Of a DNA stretch of 64,000 nucleotides, positions 1 through 9,376 are shown in pieces. This DNA comes from PALSA-1180 sp964624625. GTDB lineage: Bacteria > Oederibacteriota > Muellerivitia > Muellerivitales > Muellerivitaceae. The stretch's first letter is position 1; each line of letters starts with the position of its first letter. The position numbers and the translations under genes are program-made. Under the pieces are notes generated by a model that did no database searches, was not told where the DNA came from, and was given only the letters and a program-made list of their open reading frames with translations. The stretch covers positions 1 to 64,000 of the forward strand of contig CAZUXW010000004.1 in assembly GCA_964624625.1 (NCBI GenBank), in the 5' to 3' direction.

Positions 1-1
1 G

Positions 2-826
2 GTGGACACGGCCTCTTCCGACGCGGACAAAACCACCGATACGGGCGAGGCCGAGTCCATCGACCTCAAGCGACTCCGCTCCAAGAAATTGACCGTGGTG
101 GTCCATAAGGTGGAGCTGGGCGAGAATTACTGGAGCATCGCCACCGACAATAACGTCACCATCAACACCCTCCTCGGCGCCAATCCGGACATGCCCTTCA
201 AGGCCAGCATCCATCAATCCCTCAACATCATGAACCGCAAGGGCGTCCTCCACACGGTGCAGAAGGGGGAAAAACTCGCCCAAATCGCGGCGATCTATAA
301 AAGCGACGAGAAAATCCTGAAGGACGAGAACGGGATTACCTGGTGGAAGGGGCTCAAGGAAGGGGACGTGCTGTTCATTCCCGACGTGAAACCCATCCAT
401 ATGGTCAAGGAATGGCGGGACTATTTCGGCAACCGGGGCTTTTTCGGCATTCCCTTCGCCGGCTGGGGCAAGGGCTGGACCTCCGGCTTCGGCTACCGCA
501 CCGACCCCATCACGGGCGAGACCAAACTCCATAAGGGCATGGACTTCAAGGCCAAGTGGGGCGAGTCGGTTTACGCCGCCGCCGGCGGCAGGGTGATCTT
601 CGCCGGGGTTTCCGGGGGCTACGGCAACCTGATCCAGATCCGCCACGCCAACGGCTACCTCACCTACTACGGCCATTTGTCGAAAATCCTGACCAAGCAG
701 GGCCACAAGGTCCGCCGGGGGGAGCTCATCGGCAAGGTCGGGGCCACGGGCCGGGTCACGGGGCCGCACCTCCATTTCGAGATCCGCAAAAACGGCAAAG
801 CCATCAACCCTCTGCCGCTGATTTAA
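2..826 (+). CDS. LysM / M23 (LytM-type) peptidoglycan endopeptidase, 5' end cut by window
   Basis: Envelope protein predicted to cleave peptide cross-links in murein. Numbering is from the GTG at base 2. A LysM-like murein-binding segment spans about residues 34-78 and a second LysM-like segment about 83-128. The C-terminal M23 domain (about 155-272) keeps the zinc and catalytic residues: H177 and D181 (HKGMD), H225 (YYGHLS), and H256 and H258 (GPHLHFE). The frame is open to the first base and begins with a polar linker without a signal peptide, so the true start and export signal almost certainly lie upstream of the window. With all catalytic residues present it should be an active hydrolase rather than an EnvC/NlpD-type activator, but that is inference. 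Confidence 0.85.
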   Translation: MDTASSDADKTTDTGEAESIDLKRLRSKKLTVVVHKVELGENYWSIATDNNVTINTLLGANPDMPFKASIHQSLNIMNRKGVLHTVQKGEKLAQIAAIYKSDEKILKDENGITWWKGLKEGDVLFIPDVKPIHMVKEWRDYFGNRGFFGIPFAGWGKGWTSGFGYRTDPITGETKLHKGMDFKAKWGESVYAAAGGRVIFAGVSGGYGNLIQIRHANGYLTYYGHLSKILTKQGHKVRRGELIGKVGATGRVTGPHLHFEIRKNGKAINPLPLI

Positions 827-847
827 AAAACAACCAAAAGCATTTTT

Positions 848-940
848 GCCACAGATGAACACGGATGAACACAGATAAAGATTTTTGTTTTTCTCTTAAA
901 TCAAGAATTTGCCATCCGTCTTCATCCGTGACTAAATGGT
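848..940. repeat. Intergenic imperfect palindrome, family A (10-nt unit)
   Basis: The left arm (848-886) is three tandem 10-nt units of the pattern CACRGATRAA. The right arm (907-938) is a degenerate reverse complement. Related copies lie at 28068-28189, 48160-48200 and 52773-52873. The 235-bp gap that holds it contains no gene. Confidence 0.75.
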
Positions 941-1061
941 TTTTGCCTGTCTTTGGGGGTGGGGTAAACGTCTTTAACCATGGTTGAAATCAAGGTTTCT
1001 TCCCTTCGGGGCGCGACTGTGGCTTGTTTTATGAGGCTATTAACTGTAATTTAGAGGTCAC

Positions 1062-4000
1062 ATGGACCCACGATTCACAAAAGACAAGGGCACCGAAATC
1101 TACACCGGCAACGAACTCATCCTCAAGGGTGGTTTGGAAGCCGGGCTCAACCTCCTCACCGGCTACCCAGGTTCCCCGGTCGCGGACGTTTTCGAGGCCG
1201 CCACCAACGCGGCGCCTTACCTTAAACAGCAGGGTATTCTCGCCCAATTGGCCAACAACGAGGCCCTTTCCGCCGCCAGGCTCAATGGCGCCCAGATGGC
1301 GGGCCTTCGGGCCGTGACCGTGATGAAATCCGTGGGCTTCCATGTGGCGGCCGACGCCCTCGTCGCGGGAAGCCTTGCCAAGAAGGACCACAAGGGAGCC
1401 GGCGTCATCGTCATCGGCGACGATCCCTGGAGCGACACCACCCAAGTCCCGGTGGATTCTCGCAGGCTTTCGGACCATTTGTTCATTCCCGTCCTGGAAC
1501 CCTCCACCTTCCAGGAGATCAAGGATTGGATGAAGGTGGCTTTCGAGCTTTCGGAGGAAGCGGACCTCTTCATCGCTTTCCTTCTCATCACCTACACCGC
1601 CGAGGGCGGGGGAACGGTCGAGGTCCATCCCAACCAGCCGCCGTCCGGAACCTCGACCCTCAACAAGATGACGATGGACAGCTCGACCATCGATGTGAAG
1701 CACAGCATTGTTCTTCCGCCCCATACGGTGCCTTTGGAAAAAGAAGCCCTGCAGGTCAAGTTCCCGCGGGTGATCGAGGCGGCGCGCAAAAAGGGGATCA
1801 ACCAAGTCCTCTATGGAAAAGGGAAGAGCCCCATCGCCTTCATCACGGCCGGCGCCTCCTATACCTATTTGGAACAGGCCCTGTCCGAATTCGGCCTCTC
1901 GGGGCAATTTCCCATCCTCAAGCTGGGGATGAGCTATCCCGTGGATCCACAGGCCGTCTCCGAGATCCTTCAATATTCCGACAACCTGGTGGTGGTGGAG
2001 GAGAAGCGGCGGTTTATCGAAAGCCAAGTGCGCAACATCGTCATGGACCTGCACCAGGCGGGAACCCTCAAGGAAATGCCCAAGGTATGGGGCAAGGTTT
2101 TTCCGGACGACTTGACCGGATTCCCGACGGACCAGGGCTTGAGCCCGGTGGTGGTGATGAGGACGCTCGCGCCGCTCCTGAAAAAATACGACCTTTCCAC
2201 CGCGAGGGTCCACAAGGAAATCCAGTTTATCGACAGCCTGGGCGAGTTCGAGGTTTCCATACCGGCCAGGACGCCCTCCTTCTGCCCCGGCTGTCCGCAC
2301 CGCGATTCCTCCTCGGTATTCCTCCAGCTTGTCTCGGATTTCAAGAATCCCGAGTTCATGAAAAAGAAATACAAAAGGGAGCCGCTGGACATCCTTTTCC
2401 ATGGCGACGCCGGCTGTTACGTCCTCCTCTTCATGCCCCCCAACGGCCCCCTCATGCACAACTATATCGGAATGGGCCTGGGCGGCGGCACGGGGGCCGG
2501 GTTGTCCCCTTTTTCGACCAACAAGTCCGTCTGCTTTATCGGGGATTCGACCTTCTTCCACTCCGGCATTTCCGAAATTTCGGATTCCATCAAGAACAAC
2601 CAGGACGTGCTTTACGTGGTGCTCGACAACAAGACCACGGCGATGACGGGGCACCAAACCAATCCCGGAATGGAATCGGACATGATGGGCAACCCGACCT
2701 TCGGGCAGGACATCGAGCATGTTTTGCAGGGCCTGACCGAGGGCGAGGATGTTTCCATCGCCAGGGTGAATCCCGAAAACCGGGAGGATTACCGGGCGAT
2801 GCTGGAAGAGATGATCCTGGAGGACGGCGTCAAGTTCATCGTCGCCGACAAGGAATGCGGCATCACTTTCCACCGCCGCAAGCGCAAGGAAGTCAGCCGG
2901 GAGAAGGCGCGCCGGGGTTACCTGCACAAGCAAACCCGCATCAACGTCAACGACCATACCTGCGAATATTGCCTGGAATGCACCCGCCTGACCGGCTGCC
3001 CCGGCCTGGCGATCGAGGAAACCTCCTACGGCCCCAAGATGTCCACCGACCTGTCCTATTGCGTTTCCGACATGGCCTGCACCCGCATCAAGGCCTGCCC
3101 TGCCTTTGAGGAATTGACCATCATTCGGTCCCATAAATCCGAGGCGCCGGCCCTGCCGAATCCCGCGGATCTGCCGCTGCCGGTCATTCCCGATTTCAAA
3201 GAGGATTGGCGTGCCTATTTGGCGGGGGTGGGGGGCATGGGCATCCACAGTTCCACGGCCGTGCTCGTCCGGGCCGCCCTGAAGCACGGTTATTTCGTGA
3301 CCTTCTGCGACAAAAAGGGAATCGCGGTCCGCAACGGCGGGGTCTATTCCCAAATGACCTTTTCCAAGAAAAAGAAAGTGGTTTCGCCGCTCCTGCCCCA
3401 GGGCAAGGCCGATCTCTTGCTGGGCCTGGATATCCTCGAGGCCGCCAGGGGAATCGACCCCCGCCTCCAGTTCCGCATCGGTTCCAAGGAATATACCCAC
3501 TCGGTGGTGAACACCCATAAAACCCACACGATCCTGTCCTTGATGGGCCTGGAGGACTTCGAGCCGCGCCAATTGGCCGAACTGTTCAAAAAATACACCA
3601 TGGATTACGTCGGCGCGGACATGAGCCAAATCGCCGAGCAATACCTGAACAACAAGGTATTCGTCAATATCCTGCTCCTGGGCGTGGCCTTCCAAAGGGG
3701 CCTCTTGCCCCTGACCCTGGAAGACCTGACCACGGGGATCAAGGAATGTTTTCCGTCCAACGCCGCCAAGCACAACATCGACGCTTTCCATCTGGGCCGG
3801 GACTTGGCGCTGCACCCTGAAAGATACAACGCCGAGGTCCGGGAAGGATTCCAGGAAGTGCTGGAAAAAAAGAGCGCGATCCTCGGCAAGAGCCGGGCGA
3901 AACCCTATCGGGAAATGGTCTGGCAGTTCCTCAAGGCCTGGGAAGGGGACGAGGACACCCGCCTCCAGTTCGTGAACCGCCTCTATGACCTCTTTGAGTT

Positions 4001-4607
4001 CGAGGACGCCTATTACGCCAAGAAATACTACGACAGGGTCATCGCGACCCTGCGCAAGGACACGAAGGTCTACGACTTCGCCGCGACAAAGGCCGTCGTG
4101 AAGTACCTGCATAAGGTCATGGAAATCAAGGACGAAGTCTATGTGGCCCACCTCCTGACCAGCCCGGAAAAGTACGAGAAGGACGCCAAACGCCACAAGG
4201 TGGATTTGGCAGGCGGGGACAAAATCATCTACCAGCATTTCAACCGGCCCGAGTTCAATATCTTCGGGTTCAAGATCGAGTTCGACATGCGCTCCCGGGA
4301 CTGGATGTTGAACGCGATGAAGCATATGAAGTTCCTCCGCCGCCTGATGCCCAAGTGGCACGAGAAGGAAAAGGCCTTTAGGGAATGGTACGCCGGCATG
4401 GTCGATAAGTTCGCCTACAACAATCCCGAGGAATACCAGAAGTGGGTCCGGGTCCTCAGCCTACCCGAGGAAGTCCGCGGCTACCGCAAGATCCGCTATC
4501 CCAAAATGGAGGCGGCCGTGTTCCAGGCCGATCAGATCCTCTCGGGAAAAGATGTTCCTGCGGTCCACAAGACCATCCACTCGCCCAAACAACTTTCAAA
4601 AGTTTAG
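1062..4607 (+). CDS. Single-chain indolepyruvate:ferredoxin oxidoreductase (IorA-IorB fusion)
   Basis: 1181 aa. Predicted to decarboxylate aryl-2-oxo acids such as indolepyruvate to acyl-CoA, reducing ferredoxin. Domain order: pyrimidine-binding domain (about 10-190, starting TGNELILKGGLEAG); TPP-binding domain with FCPGCPHRDSSS (about 408) and the Mg/TPP motif GDS...DNKTTAMTG (about 493-528); a cysteine-rich Fe-S segment (about 632-686, including CEYCLEC and further Cys); a gamma/IorB-like domain (about 715-900, GVGGMGIHSS); and a C-terminal extension of about 250 residues, as in other one-chain enzymes. The ATG follows AGAGG. It stands alone, without a separate IorB or ferredoxin gene nearby. 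Substrate choice within the 2-oxoacid oxidoreductase family cannot be read from sequence. Confidence 0.9.
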   Translation: MDPRFTKDKGTEIYTGNELILKGGLEAGLNLLTGYPGSPVADVFEAATNAAPYLKQQGILAQLANNEALSAARLNGAQMAGLRAVTVMKSVGFHVAADALVAGSLAKKDHKGAGVIVIGDDPWSDTTQVPVDSRRLSDHLFIPVLEPSTFQEIKDWMKVAFELSEEADLFIAFLLITYTAEGGGTVEVHPNQPPSGTSTLNKMTMDSSTIDVKHSIVLPPHTVPLEKEALQVKFPRVIEAARKKGINQVLYGKGKSPIAFITAGASYTYLEQALSEFGLSGQFPILKLGMSYPVDPQAVSEILQYSDNLVVVEEKRRFIESQVRNIVMDLHQAGTLKEMPKVWGKVFPDDLTGFPTDQGLSPVVVMRTLAPLLKKYDLSTARVHKEIQFIDSLGEFEVSIPARTPSFCPGCPHRDSSSVFLQLVSDFKNPEFMKKKYKREPLDILFHGDAGCYVLLFMPPNGPLMHNYIGMGLGGGTGAGLSPFSTNKSVCFIGDSTFFHSGISEISDSIKNNQDVLYVVLDNKTTAMTGHQTNPGMESDMMGNPTFGQDIEHVLQGLTEGEDVSIARVNPENREDYRAMLEEMILEDGVKFIVADKECGITFHRRKRKEVSREKARRGYLHKQTRINVNDHTCEYCLECTRLTGCPGLAIEETSYGPKMSTDLSYCVSDMACTRIKACPAFEELTIIRSHKSEAPALPNPADLPLPVIPDFKEDWRAYLAGVGGMGIHSSTAVLVRAALKHGYFVTFCDKKGIAVRNGGVYSQMTFSKKKKVVSPLLPQGKADLLLGLDILEAARGIDPRLQFRIGSKEYTHSVVNTHKTHTILSLMGLEDFEPRQLAELFKKYTMDYVGADMSQIAEQYLNNKVFVNILLLGVAFQRGLLPLTLEDLTTGIKECFPSNAAKHNIDAFHLGRDLALHPERYNAEVREGFQEVLEKKSAILGKSRAKPYREMVWQFLKAWEGDEDTRLQFVNRLYDLFEFEDAYYAKKYYDRVIATLRKDTKVYDFAATKAVVKYLHKVMEIKDEVYVAHLLTSPEKYEKDAKRHKVDLAGGDKIIYQHFNRPEFNIFGFKIEFDMRSRDWMLNAMKHMKFLRRLMPKWHEKEKAFREWYAGMVDKFAYNNPEEYQKWVRVLSLPEEVRGYRKIRYPKMEAAVFQADQILSGKDVPAVHKTIHSPKQLSKV

Positions 4608-4615
4608 TTTTTTCC
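4589..4615 (+). terminator. Weak hairpin at the end of the oxidoreductase gene
   Basis: AACTT-TCAA-AAGTT followed by a short T run, overlapping the stop codon. The stem is only 5 bp, so this is a weak call. Confidence 0.25.
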
Positions 4616-4856
4616 TCTTGGGATTTATCACTAGTACAAATCCGATGGTTTTGCCAATTTCAAGTAACTCAAAATATTTATGTAATCTTTAAAACGAAAA
4701 AAAACTGGTTCCGGTGAATAAATCGGATCCGAAAATAAAATGGGGATTATTTGGGGGTGTTTCACGGGAAAAATCTTTAAAATGATCCGATTGGGAAGTC
4801 ATCCGATCGCTGAAGAGTCAGGGCAATCGGTTCAATAAACAGAGGAGATAGGCAAA

Positions 4857-5408
4857 ATGAAAAATATTTTTATCTTGGCCGTTTTAATGGTTTTTACGGG
4901 AATTGCTTCGGCCGCGATGGCAGGGGACAGCCCCTCGAAAAACGGGCGATTTGTCGGGGGCGTGGGTTTGGGCGGCGCGATTCCGGTGGATGGATTCGGG
5001 AGCGCCTATAGCGCGGGGGGGGGCGTGGACGGCAACCTGGGCTTCCAATTGGATGAGAACTGGGCGCTTCTGCTGGAAATCGACAGTTATATATTCCAGA
5101 CGAACCTTTCCGGCGTTTACGCCGCGGAAGTGAACCTCCTGCCGTCCGTAAAATGGGCCCTGGGAACGTCGAGCACCAAGTTTTACCTGCTTGCCGGCTT
5201 GGGAGAGAACGTGAACCAGCTTTACATTAAGTCCGGCTCTGAAACCGTGACTTTGTCCGAGAAAAATTTCGCCATCGGGCCTGGCTTGGGAATCCAATTT
5301 CCCCTGAACGACGCTCTGGACCTTTACCTCCAGGCGAAATTTATCGATGTTTTCGCCGCATCCTCTTTCTCCTACATCCCCTTGGCGGTCGGCTTGGATT
5401 TCATGTAA
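4857..5408 (+). CDS. Small outer-membrane beta-barrel protein (paralogue 1)
   Basis: 183 aa. An N-terminal signal peptide (about 1-22, ending ASAAMAG) is followed by alternating hydrophobic/polar strands typical of an 8-stranded OmpA/OmpW-like barrel, with Gly-rich turns. The start is fixed by AGAGGAG 9 nt upstream. The next gene (5626-6171) has the same length and layout, and both share the C-terminal pattern GLGIQFP...LDLYLQ / LNIFIQ, so they arose by tandem duplication. No function can be assigned beyond surface exposure. It might be a structural barrel or an adhesin-like immune target. Confidence 0.75.
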   Translation: MKNIFILAVLMVFTGIASAAMAGDSPSKNGRFVGGVGLGGAIPVDGFGSAYSAGGGVDGNLGFQLDENWALLLEIDSYIFQTNLSGVYAAEVNLLPSVKWALGTSSTKFYLLAGLGENVNQLYIKSGSETVTLSEKNFAIGPGLGIQFPLNDALDLYLQAKFIDVFAASSFSYIPLAVGLDFM

Positions 5409-5517
5409 CGGGAATGGTGTGATTGGGGAAACCCGCCGTTATCAAGGGACGTCATTTTTGTGTTGTTAATTTAAGGGAATTTATATAGCGGGGTGTTTTC
5501 GGGAATGGCTTTTGTGG

Positions 5518-5546
5518 TTGAAAGTGAACGTGCAAACGTTTATAAA
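5518..5546 (+). promoter_or_regulatory. Sigma-70-type promoter of the second beta-barrel gene
   Basis: TTGAAA (5518-5523), 17 bp, TATAAA (5541-5546), 80 bp before the start codon. The -10 region and downstream bases resemble the sequence at 4775-4797 upstream of the first paralogue, suggesting that promoter and gene were duplicated together. Confidence 0.6.
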
Positions 5547-5625
5547 ATGACCCTATTGGGTGGTTCGCCGGCATGGGTTGATCTTGGGTGCCGGCAAACC
5601 ATAAAAAATTATTAGGAGAGAGATA

Positions 5626-6171
5626 ATGAAAAAAGTTTTTGCCTTGGCGGCAATGTTGGTCTTGGCCTCCGTGTCGATGGCGCAGGCTGCTGGAGCTCCC
5701 ACGAAGCAGATCGAATTGGGATTGAGCGGCGGCGTGGCTGTTCCGACCGATGCTGGTGTTGATTTGGGTTTCGGCGGTCAGGTCTATGGCTTATACCGCG
5801 CTGATGAGAAGCTTGGTTTCGGAGCCGGAGTCGGTTTCCATACCTTCAGCATTACCGGTGTCTCTGGCGCCAGCGATTCCGATATCGAAATCCAGGCCCT
5901 CTTGAAGGCTGGATTGGGCGACAGCGCTACCAAGCCTTACATTTTGGTGGGTGCGGGTCTTGATATCATTTCGACCTCGATCACCCTCCCGATCATCGGA
6001 ACGGTCAGCGGTTCTACTTCGGATCCGATGGTTTCCGGCGGGTTGGGAATTCAGTTCCCGGCTGGCGACAGCTTGAACATCTTCATACAAGGCCAAGCGG
6101 ACATCATCTTCGGTACTGGCGCAACCTCGATCTACATCCCGGCTGAGTTGGGATTGAATTTCGACATCTAG
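5626..6171 (+). CDS. Small outer-membrane beta-barrel protein (paralogue 2)
   Basis: 181 aa with a clear signal peptide (about 1-21, SMAQAAG) and a repeated beta-strand pattern. Resembles the preceding gene in length, in the PTDAG/PVDG start of the barrel and in the GLGIQFP segment near the end. It has its own promoter and ribosome-binding site (AGGAGAG) and ends at a strong terminator, so it is probably monocistronic. The codons here are less G+C-rich at the third position than in the neighbours, as often seen in highly expressed surface proteins. The function is not known. Confidence 0.75.
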   Translation: MKKVFALAAMLVLASVSMAQAAGAPTKQIELGLSGGVAVPTDAGVDLGFGGQVYGLYRADEKLGFGAGVGFHTFSITGVSGASDSDIEIQALLKAGLGDSATKPYILVGAGLDIISTSITLPIIGTVSGSTSDPMVSGGLGIQFPAGDSLNIFIQGQADIIFGTGATSIYIPAELGLNFDI

Positions 6172-6192
6172 TCTTTAGAGTCGATTAAGTCC

Positions 6193-6231
6193 AAAGCCTC
6201 GTTCCGCGAAAGCGGGGCGGGGCTTTTTTAT
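6193..6231 (+). terminator. Rho-independent terminator after the beta-barrel pair
   Basis: A G+C-rich inverted repeat with a GAAA loop (CGTTCCGC-GAAA-GCGGGGCG, extended by AAAGCC/GGCTTT) is followed by a T run. Confidence 0.85.
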
Positions 6232-6243
6232 TTTGAGCCTTGA

Positions 6244-6284
6244 TCCCTCGCCCCTGGCGGGAGAGGGTTGGGTGAGGGGGAAAG
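6244..6284. repeat. Intergenic palindrome, family D (CCCTCNCCC/GGGAGAGGG)
   Basis: A short copy of the C-rich/G-rich inverted repeat that also occurs at 27049-27100 and, in a longer and nearly perfect form, at 63247-63294. It lies between convergent genes and may help terminate the minus-strand flavoprotein gene. Confidence 0.55.
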
Positions 6285-6288
6285 TTAA

Positions 6289-7512
6289 TTAAACGCTTTG
6301 CCCCGCGGCGTACCCGGAAGACCAGGCCCATTGGAAGTTATAGCCTCCCAGCCAGCCCGTCACATCCACAACCTCCCCGACAAAGTAGAGGCCCGGCACT
6401 TTTTTACATTCCATCGTTTTTGAAGAAAGCTCATCCGTGTCAACTCCACCCCGGGTGACCTCGGCCTTGTTGTAGCCGACGGTTTCCATGGGGATTAAGG
6501 AATAGCTCTGGAGTTTGCCGCAAAACTCCCTGATTTTCTCATTCGAGAGAAGGGCCAGGCTGATATTGGGCGGTTTTAATTCCAACTCGCAAAAGCGGTC
6601 CGCCAGGCGGGAAGGCAGCCATTCCTTTAAAAGGGTCCTCATCTCGGATTTGGAGCCTTTCTTCTTATAGTCCTGGAACCACTGGGCCAAATCGCTGGGA
6701 ATAACGGTGGGGATGAAATTGATCTTGAGGCTGTTGCCGGGACGCCAATAAAGGGAAGCCTGCAGCGCCGCTGGCCCGCTGAGGCCGGCGTGGGTGAAGA
6801 GGATGTTCTCCCTAAAAGAAGCCTTGCCGCAAGTCACCACGACATCAACGGAAACACCGGTTAAATCATTGAATTGCTGTTTCAACCGGAACCCATCCAA
6901 GGCCGGGGCCGTTTCCACGATGTTGAGGCCGAACTGTTTCGCGATTTGATAGCCGAAACCGGTGGCTCCCACTTTGGGAATGGAAAGTCCCCCTGTTGCG
7001 ATCACCAGGGATTCGCAGGAAAAATCGCCATGGTTGGTTTTGACGATGAAATTTTCTTTGGGGGGTTTAGGTTGGCTTTCTTTTCCAACGGCCCTTGCGG
7101 GAGAGGGGATAATCGACTCAACGAGGGTCTTTAAGAAAAACTCAACTCCAGCCTTCCGGCACTCCTCCTCCAACATGGCCACGATATCCCTGGCGTTCCT
7201 GTCGCAAAAGAGCTGGCCCAGCTTTTTCTCGTGGTAGGGAATCCGGTGTTCCTTGACCATTTGGACGAAGTCCGCCGGGGTGAAGCGGGAGAGGGCGGAT
7301 TTGGCGAAATGGGGGTTGTTGGAGACGTAGTTTTCAGGGCCCACGGTCAAGTTGGTGAAATTACAGCGGCCCCCACCGGAAATCAGGATTTTAGCCCCGA
7401 GGGTTTCCGAATGGTCGAGAAGGGCGGCCTTTCGTCCCCTTTTTCCCGCTTGCAGGGCGCACATCATGCCGGCCCCGCCGGCGCCGATAACCAGCACATC
7501 AAAGTGTTTCAT
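6289..7512 (-). CDS. HI0933/YhiN-family FAD-dependent oxidoreductase
   Basis: 407 aa flavoprotein of the HI0933 (YhiN/BaiN-like) family. The N-terminal dinucleotide fold shows GAGGAGMMCAL (about 10-20), then the family signature ISGGGRCNFTN (about 45-55). A second ATGGLSIPKVGATG block lies in the middle and a C-terminal FVGEVVDVTGWLGGYNFQWAWSSG motif contacts FAD. The family is widespread but its physiological substrates are mostly unknown; BaiN was linked to bile acid metabolism. It is one of only two minus-strand genes in the left 40 kb and is divergent from recN. The start codon has only a weak ribosome-binding site. Confidence 0.88.
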   Translation of the reverse strand: MKHFDVLVIGAGGAGMMCALQAGKRGRKAALLDHSETLGAKILISGGGRCNFTNLTVGPENYVSNNPHFAKSALSRFTPADFVQMVKEHRIPYHEKKLGQLFCDRNARDIVAMLEEECRKAGVEFFLKTLVESIIPSPARAVGKESQPKPPKENFIVKTNHGDFSCESLVIATGGLSIPKVGATGFGYQIAKQFGLNIVETAPALDGFRLKQQFNDLTGVSVDVVVTCGKASFRENILFTHAGLSGPAALQASLYWRPGNSLKINFIPTVIPSDLAQWFQDYKKKGSKSEMRTLLKEWLPSRLADRFCELELKPPNISLALLSNEKIREFCGKLQSYSLIPMETVGYNKAEVTRGGVDTDELSSKTMECKKVPGLYFVGEVVDVTGWLGGYNFQWAWSSGYAAGQSV

Positions 7513-7590
7513 GCGGGGATGGTAACAGGTTCGGGAAAAAGTGGAAATACGTACTTTTCAGAGTTATTCAAACCGGATAACATCTATCCC

Positions 7591-9309
7591 ATGCTTCGAC
7601 AGCTTTCCATTAAAAATTTCGCCATCGTGGATTCCATCGCCATGGAATTCGGCCCTGGCTTCAACGTGCTTACCGGCGAGACGGGGGCGGGGAAATCCAT
7701 GATCGTGGACGCCTTTTACTTCCTGCTGGGCGACCGCATGGCGGCCGAACTGCTGAGGACGGGGGAAGAGAGGGCGGTGGTGGAGGCCCTGTTCCAAGCG
7801 GCCCCGAAGGGATCGGCCGTCAAGAAACTGGCGGAATGGGGCATCGCCGCGTCCAACGGGGAGATCCTCGTGAAGCGGGAATATACCCGTTCGGCCGGCA
7901 AGACCCGGAGTTTCGTGAACGGGGAAATGGCCACGGCCGCCATGATCGCCGAGCTGGGGGATTGGCTGGTGGATATCCACGGCCAGCACGAGCACCAGGC
8001 CATCTTCAACCTGGGCCGGCACCGCCAGCTCATTGACGCCTTCGGGCGCCTGGAAAAAAACCTCGAGAAAACCTCGGAAGCCTACCAGGCCCTTTCCGAC
8101 CTCCTGACGGAACAGTTCCGGCTGGGCGGCGATTCCCGCGAGATCGCCCGGCGGACGGACCTGCTCCAGTTCCAAATCCAGGAGATCGAGGCCTCGGGCC
8201 TGGAAAATTTGAACGAGGAAGAACTTCTCCAAAAATACCAAACGATGAAACATGGCGAAAAAATCACCAAGCAGATGACCGAGGCCCAAAGGCTCTTGGA
8301 CGAGGAGGGCGACGGCGGCGTGAGGGGCCTTTTCGGCCCGGTGGTTTCCCGGCTCCAGGACGCGGCGAAGCTGGACCCGGAGTTGGAGAAGCTGGTGGAG
8401 GCGGCGAAGCTGACCCAGGAAAACCTGAACCAACTCTCCTTTGACCTGTCCCGGAAACTGGACGGCTATTCCTTCAGCGAGAAGGCCTTCGAGGAATTGT
8501 CCGATCGGATCGACGGGCTGAACGGCCTGAAGAAAAAGTACGGGGATTCGGCCGCGGAGATTTTGAAATACCTCGAGCAGATCCGGGGGGAAATGAAGAA
8601 CCTCCTGGGCCGGGAAGACCGGTTGAGGGAACTGGATTTGGAAATCGAGAATGCCGCGGAAAAATATAGGGCCGCCGGGGCCCAATTGAGCGCCAAGCGC
8701 CTCCAGGCCGGCATGGAATTGGCCAAGCAGGTCCAGGAGGCCCTGAAGGAATTGGGCCTCTCCCACGCCCAAATGGGAGTCCAGGTCACGGCGGTGGAGG
8801 ATGACGCCAGCCCTGCCGTGGAAAAGGGCAAAAGGCTGGCCCTCTCGCCCCTGGGCTGGGACAAGGTTGAGTTTTTATTTTCCGCCAACCCCGGGGAGCC
8901 GCTCCGGTCCCTGGCCAAGGTGGCCTCGGGTGGGGAGGCCTCGCGGGTGATGCTGGCCCTCAAGGCGGTGTTGGCGGAAAGCGACGAGGTGCCGACCCTC
9001 ATCTTCGACGAGATCGACACGGGGGTGGGAGCCAGGACGGCCTCGGCGGTGGCGGGACTGTTGGGGCGCCTGGCGGGAACCAAGCAGGTTCTTTGCATCT
9101 CCCATTTGGCCCCGATCGCGGGGCTGGGGGAGAACCATTACCAGGTGGCGAAGACCGTGGAAAAAGGAAAAACGGCGATCCGCGTGAACCGTTTAACGGA
9201 GGAGGGGCGGATCGACGAGCTGGCCAAGATGCTGGGAGGGGAGCCTGTTTCCGAAACTTCTCGCTCCCATGCCAGGGAGTTATATGCTAAGATGCGGCCG
9301 TCCAGGTAA
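7591..9309 (+). CDS. recN: DNA repair protein RecN
   Basis: 572 aa SMC-like ATPase of double-strand break repair. Walker A GETGAGKS at residues 29-36; central coiled coil rich in Glu, Lys and Leu (about 160-380); ABC-type signature VASGGEASRVMLAL and Walker B LIFDEIDTGVG near the C-terminus, followed by the switch histidine in CISHLAPIAG. The ATG at 7591 was chosen because the protein starts directly with the family N-terminus (MLRQLSIKNFAIVDS). The frame is open further upstream, but that part is antisense to the flavoprotein gene. No good ribosome-binding site is visible, and the leader between the two divergent genes is 78 bp. Confidence 0.95.
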   Translation: MLRQLSIKNFAIVDSIAMEFGPGFNVLTGETGAGKSMIVDAFYFLLGDRMAAELLRTGEERAVVEALFQAAPKGSAVKKLAEWGIAASNGEILVKREYTRSAGKTRSFVNGEMATAAMIAELGDWLVDIHGQHEHQAIFNLGRHRQLIDAFGRLEKNLEKTSEAYQALSDLLTEQFRLGGDSREIARRTDLLQFQIQEIEASGLENLNEEELLQKYQTMKHGEKITKQMTEAQRLLDEEGDGGVRGLFGPVVSRLQDAAKLDPELEKLVEAAKLTQENLNQLSFDLSRKLDGYSFSEKAFEELSDRIDGLNGLKKKYGDSAAEILKYLEQIRGEMKNLLGREDRLRELDLEIENAAEKYRAAGAQLSAKRLQAGMELAKQVQEALKELGLSHAQMGVQVTAVEDDASPAVEKGKRLALSPLGWDKVEFLFSANPGEPLRSLAKVASGGEASRVMLALKAVLAESDEVPTLIFDEIDTGVGARTASAVAGLLGRLAGTKQVLCISHLAPIAGLGENHYQVAKTVEKGKTAIRVNRLTEEGRIDELAKMLGGEPVSETSRSHARELYAKMRPSR

Positions 9310-9376
9310 CCAACCTGACGTCAATCGGCCCTGATTCCGGTTGAGGCCGGTAAAAAATTTTCGGAGGAGTGTAAGA

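Noticed and set aside
1029..4361. Very long open frame on the minus strand
   Set aside because: It is antisense to the oxidoreductase gene, lacks any domain, and has a composition rich in Gly, His, Asp and Val typical of mirrored G+C-rich codons.
7231..7590. Possible 120-residue N-terminal extension of RecN
   Set aside because: It is antisense to the flavoprotein gene and the RecN family starts at the ATG at 7591.
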